From UBA8518 sp041659585 (GTDB lineage Bacteria > Patescibacteriota > Minisyncoccia > Moranbacterales > UBA2206), in NCBI GenBank assembly GCA_041659585.1, contig JBAZXY010000067.1, positions 1 to 7,059 on the forward strand: 7,059 nucleotides of DNA, given 5' to 3'. The notes below the pieces were generated by a model. That model worked only from the letters and a program-made list of their open reading frames with translations. It was not told the origin of the DNA and did no database searches. Numbering within the stretch: position 1 is the first letter of the stretch; the number at the start of each line of letters is the position of its first letter. Of the stretch, positions 4,514 to 7,059 are shown piece after piece. The translations under genes and the position numbers were made by a program.

Positions 4514-5884
4514 ATGCAATCATCCGCCACTAACTATTTCAAGGTTCTTTTTTTTAGCTATCTCCTGTTTTCTTTTTCAGGTATTTTTCCTAAACAAAGC
4601 CCTTTCATTGCTCTAGCTGAAGAAATTACCATCACCGGAGGAACTGTCCTAGAGCCACCCGTGCAACCTATTCTCAGCGGAGAAGCCCTATGCAATGATG
4701 GCAAACTTACTGTTCATTTAGATTGGCCAACTGATATCAATACTGAAACTTTTGACATCAAAAGAAATGAGGGCCTTCTTGCTACCAACATCATCCCCTC
4801 CAATTATACGGATAGTGATATTAAATCTGGAATTACTTATATTTACCAAGTTATTGCTCATGGACCCATGGGACCAGGCAGCGCCACTTCCGAAGAACTA
4901 ACCATTCTTACGCCCACCAATTGCGATAATGCCGAGCAACCTCCTGTACAAAAAATAACTGTTTTTGAAAATAAGCCGATTGAAGATTATAATGGCACTC
5001 TCCAAACAAAAGAACGCCGCCCTTCATTTTCAGGAAAAACCAACATTCCCAATGCCAAAATAGAGATTGTCGTGGATGGTTCACCCAAGATATATCAAAC
5101 TATTGTAGCCAACAGCAATGGTTTCTGGACCTGGCAAAGCTCCGAAATACTCGACTATGGCTTCCACACCATCTCTGTAACCGCTATTGATCCTAATGAT
5201 CCTGCCCACGCTGCCTCTGACAACTTCCCATTTGAAATATTAAAAAAATCATCCGATGATGAAACTAAAAAAAAGGATGCTTCCGAAAAAAAAGACAAGC
5301 CACCCATCATCACCTCTTCCTATATACCTGATGAAGTCAGTCTCCTGGAAAAATCATCCCAAAATTCTCCCTTTCTACTATCTATCACTATAGAAAATTT
5401 TAATCACCTTGTTTTTATTGGAGAAAAACTATCCCTACATATTGATTTTTCCAAAAAAACCCCTCTTCTTGAAGACAAAGAATATCAAGTTTTCTATGAG
5501 ATTATTAATGCTCAAAATGAAATTATTGCCGTAGATTCAGAATATATCAATATCCTAAAAAACGATAACCTTGTCAAAAAAATTCCTATCTCAGCTCTAG
5601 CTCCGCTAGGAGAATACCGCATTCGAATCAAAGCTTATGATGGAAAAACTCTTATCGCTGGTGAAAACTTTTTCACCATCAAAGAACTGCCACTTATTAA
5701 CATCGGCTTTTGCACCATTTCTCTCGGTCAAATTATTCAGAATTATAGCTGGATACTTCTCACACTACTCATTGCCTTTCTTTTTCTCATTCGCAAAGAA
5801 CATCGTCGCAGTGAACAAGGCATCTATCAAATGACTGGAAAATATCTCAAAAAAAGCGGCTTCTTTTCCAATAAAAACGATTAA
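4514..5884 (+). CDS. Membrane-anchored FnIII/Ig-like modular surface protein
   Basis: A 456-aa protein with a signal peptide (about 1-35, ALA before EE), then an FnIII-like domain (about 50-135; LDWP, FDIKRNEG, GITYIYQVIAHGP) bracketed by C60 and C137, which may pair. Next is a bacterial Ig-like domain (about 165-243; FSGKTNIPNAKIEIVVDG...NGFWTWQSS...GFHTISVTAIDPN). A charged Lys/Asp/Ser linker (244-264) leads to a third beta domain (about 285-390; EKLSLHIDFSK, GEYRIRIKAYDG). A membrane helix (about 412-426) and a basic cytoplasmic tail of about 30 residues follow. It is divergent from the surface-protein cluster and 113 bases before trpS. It has no catalytic motif. A role as an adhesin or a tethered scaffold for the neighbouring secreted proteins is inferred. 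The ATG is chosen because it gives a full signal peptide and sits after a TATAAT. Confidence 0.8.
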   Translation: MQSSATNYFKVLFFSYLLFSFSGIFPKQSPFIALAEEITITGGTVLEPPVQPILSGEALCNDGKLTVHLDWPTDINTETFDIKRNEGLLATNIIPSNYTDSDIKSGITYIYQVIAHGPMGPGSATSEELTILTPTNCDNAEQPPVQKITVFENKPIEDYNGTLQTKERRPSFSGKTNIPNAKIEIVVDGSPKIYQTIVANSNGFWTWQSSEILDYGFHTISVTAIDPNDPAHAASDNFPFEILKKSSDDETKKKDASEKKDKPPIITSSYIPDEVSLLEKSSQNSPFLLSITIENFNHLVFIGEKLSLHIDFSKKTPLLEDKEYQVFYEIINAQNEIIAVDSEYINILKNDNLVKKIPISALAPLGEYRIRIKAYDGKTLIAGENFFTIKELPLINIGFCTISLGQIIQNYSWILLTLLIAFLFLIRKEHRRSEQGIYQMTGKYLKKSGFFSNKND

Positions 5885-5924
5885 AAAAATATTTTAATCC
5901 AAAAAAAATCCAATCTATCCTTTG

Positions 5925-5943
5925 ATTGACTTAGTGAGTCAAT
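5925..5943 (+). promoter_or_regulatory. Perfect dyad between the 456-aa gene and trpS
   Basis: ATTGACT (5925-5931) and AGTCAAT (5937-5943) form a perfect 7-bp inverted repeat around five bases, followed by TTTTC. It may be a weak terminator for the 456-aa gene, whose stop is 41 bases upstream. It may also be an operator, because it covers the presumed -35 box (TTGACT, 5926-5931) of trpS. The stem is AT-rich and the T-run short, so terminator strength is doubtful. Confidence 0.5.
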
Positions 5944-5954
5944 TTTCTTAGTAT
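5926..5954 (+). promoter_or_regulatory. Possible trpS promoter
   Basis: TTGACT (5926-5931; 5 of 6) is followed after 17 bases by TAGTAT (5949-5954; 4 of 6). A better -10, TATTAT at 5952-5957, has a 20-base spacer. This is the only proposed promoter here without TG before the -10. The leader of about 35 nt has no Shine-Dalgarno site and no T-box or leader peptide with tryptophan codons. Confidence 0.4.
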
Positions 5955-5997
5955 TATTTTATATATTAACAGTTCTAATTCCCTTAATCCAAACATT

Positions 5998-6984
5998 ATG
6001 ATAAAAAAACGCATTTTCTCCGGCATCCAACCCTCAGGCAATCTTCATCTAGGCAACTACCTGGGCGCCATTGCCAATTGGGTGACCATGCAAGACGAAT
6101 TCGACTCTATTTTTTGCGTAGTGGATATGCATGCCATCACCGTGCCACAAGATCCGGCAATTCTCCGCCAAAAAACTATCGAGATTGCGAAGATTTATCT
6201 AGCTTCCGGCATTGACCCACAAAAATCAACCCTCTTCATTCAATCACAAGTCCCTGAACACGCGGAACTATGCTGGATTCTCAATACCATCGCCGGCATC
6301 TCAGAATTAGAAAAGATGACTCAATTCAAAGATAAATCTCAAAAAGAAGGGCGCGAAAGTGCCCGTATTGGCCTATTTGATTATCCAGTCCTAATGGCCG
6401 CGGATATCATTCTCTATGACACCGCTATAGTGCCCGTGGGTGAAGACCAGCTGCAACACATTGAGCTAGCTCGTGAATTGGCCAAACGCTTCAACAAAAG
6501 ATTTGGCAACACCTTTATTGTTCCGGAATTTTTCATCAAAAAAGAAGGTATGCGCATTATGGGACTCGATGACCCTAGCAAAAAGATGAGCAAATCATCT
6601 GCATCGGAATATAATTACATCGCTCTTAATGACTCTGCTGAAGCTATCCGCAAAAAAATAAAAAAAGCCGTCACTGATTCCGGCAGTGAAGTTGTGTATC
6701 GCGACGACAAGCCAGCTCTCAAGAATTTAATCAATATCTATTCCTCACTGTCCCACAAAACCACATCCGAAATAGAAACAATGCATGTGGGCAAGGGTTA
6801 TGGCGATTTCAAAATAGATCTGGCTGAGGTAATAGTGAGTTTCTTGCAACCCCTACAAGAAAAAATGACCGCTATTAGTGACGAGGAAGTGCTGGAAATT
6901 CTTCGTGCCGGTGCCGAAAAAGTGCGCCCGCTGGCCCGAAAAAAACTAGATGAGGCAAAAGAGAAAATCGGCTTCATTATCTAG
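5998..6984 (+). CDS. trpS: Tryptophanyl-tRNA synthetase
   Basis: A 328-aa class I aminoacyl-tRNA synthetase that charges tRNA-Trp with tryptophan using ATP, in the cytoplasm. The N-terminal Rossmann fold opens with FSGIQPSGNLHLGNYLGA (7-24), the HIGH-type motif being HLGN at 17-20. VVDMHAIT (41-48) and the substrate-pocket stretch YPVLMAADIILYD (129-141) follow, then VGEDQLQHIELAR (148-159). The KMSKS loop is exact at 196-200, where ATP binds. The helical anticodon-binding part fills about 210-328. Length is normal for bacterial TrpRS and no key residue is missing. ATG 5998 is the natural start, a few residues before the first strand; no Shine-Dalgarno is visible. A strong terminator follows directly, so it looks monocistronic and unrelated to the surface genes. 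Confidence 0.98.
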   Translation: MIKKRIFSGIQPSGNLHLGNYLGAIANWVTMQDEFDSIFCVVDMHAITVPQDPAILRQKTIEIAKIYLASGIDPQKSTLFIQSQVPEHAELCWILNTIAGISELEKMTQFKDKSQKEGRESARIGLFDYPVLMAADIILYDTAIVPVGEDQLQHIELARELAKRFNKRFGNTFIVPEFFIKKEGMRIMGLDDPSKKMSKSSASEYNYIALNDSAEAIRKKIKKAVTDSGSEVVYRDDKPALKNLINIYSSLSHKTTSEIETMHVGKGYGDFKIDLAEVIVSFLQPLQEKMTAISDEEVLEILRAGAEKVRPLARKKLDEAKEKIGFII

Positions 6985-7002
6985 AAAAAACACTCCCCTC
7001 AT

Positions 7003-7043
7003 AATAACCCTGTATTTTTGAAAAAGATATGGGGTTATTTTTT
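7003..7043 (+). terminator. Intrinsic terminator of trpS
   Basis: AATAACCC (7003-7010) pairs with GGGTTATT (7032-7039). The stem continues inward through A-U and G-U pairs to 7018/7024, about 16 bp around a five-base loop. A T-run at 7038-7043 follows. It starts 18 bases after the trpS stop codon. The G-U pairs are correct for a plus-strand RNA. Confidence 0.85.
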
Positions 7044-7059
7044 ATTATTTATTAGTCAA

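Overview
The window looks like a piece of a Candidate Phyla Radiation (Patescibacteria) chromosome. It is AT-rich, and its secreted beta-rich proteins have architectures I associate with that group. Most gene starts have no Shine-Dalgarno sequence, and the standard code is in use because TGA terminates one gene. The phylum is inferred from protein style only; no rRNA is present.

Layout. Positions 1-148 are a margin without a convincing gene. Positions 149-458 hold what I read as a minus-strand non-coding RNA: a good promoter at 430-458, a predicted start near 423, a series of hairpins and a strong intrinsic terminator at 149-178. Next come four minus-strand genes. In transcription order these are a 350-aa secreted FnIII-like surface protein (4386-3334), a 349-aa Thr/Ala-rich secreted surface protein (3267-2218), a DUF916/WxLIP-like membrane-anchored Ig-like protein (2130-1156) and a 203-aa single-pass membrane protein (1122-511). 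Divergent from them on the plus strand is a 456-aa membrane-anchored protein with FnIII and Ig-like modules (4514-5884). It is followed by trpS, tryptophanyl-tRNA synthetase (5998-6984), which has its own terminator.

How the genes may work together. The five non-housekeeping genes look like one cell-surface locus. Two abundant exported beta proteins have no membrane anchor, lipobox or LPXTG, but share a C-terminal domain ending in a similar strand (PAANDY...F). Three neighbouring proteins keep extracytoplasmic domains tethered to the membrane. This is reminiscent of the Gram-positive WxL/WxLIP arrangement, but with a different C-terminal tail. Expression appears layered: the 349-aa protein has an exact-consensus promoter (TTGACA-17-TATAAT) whose -35 box contains the stop codon of the gene before it, and a terminator then separates it from the anchor genes.

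Regulatory style. Five of the six promoters proposed here carry TG directly before the -10 hexamer, and leaders are A-rich and poor in G. The RNA at the left is the least explained element. Several of its helices pair properly (through G-U) only if the minus strand is the RNA.
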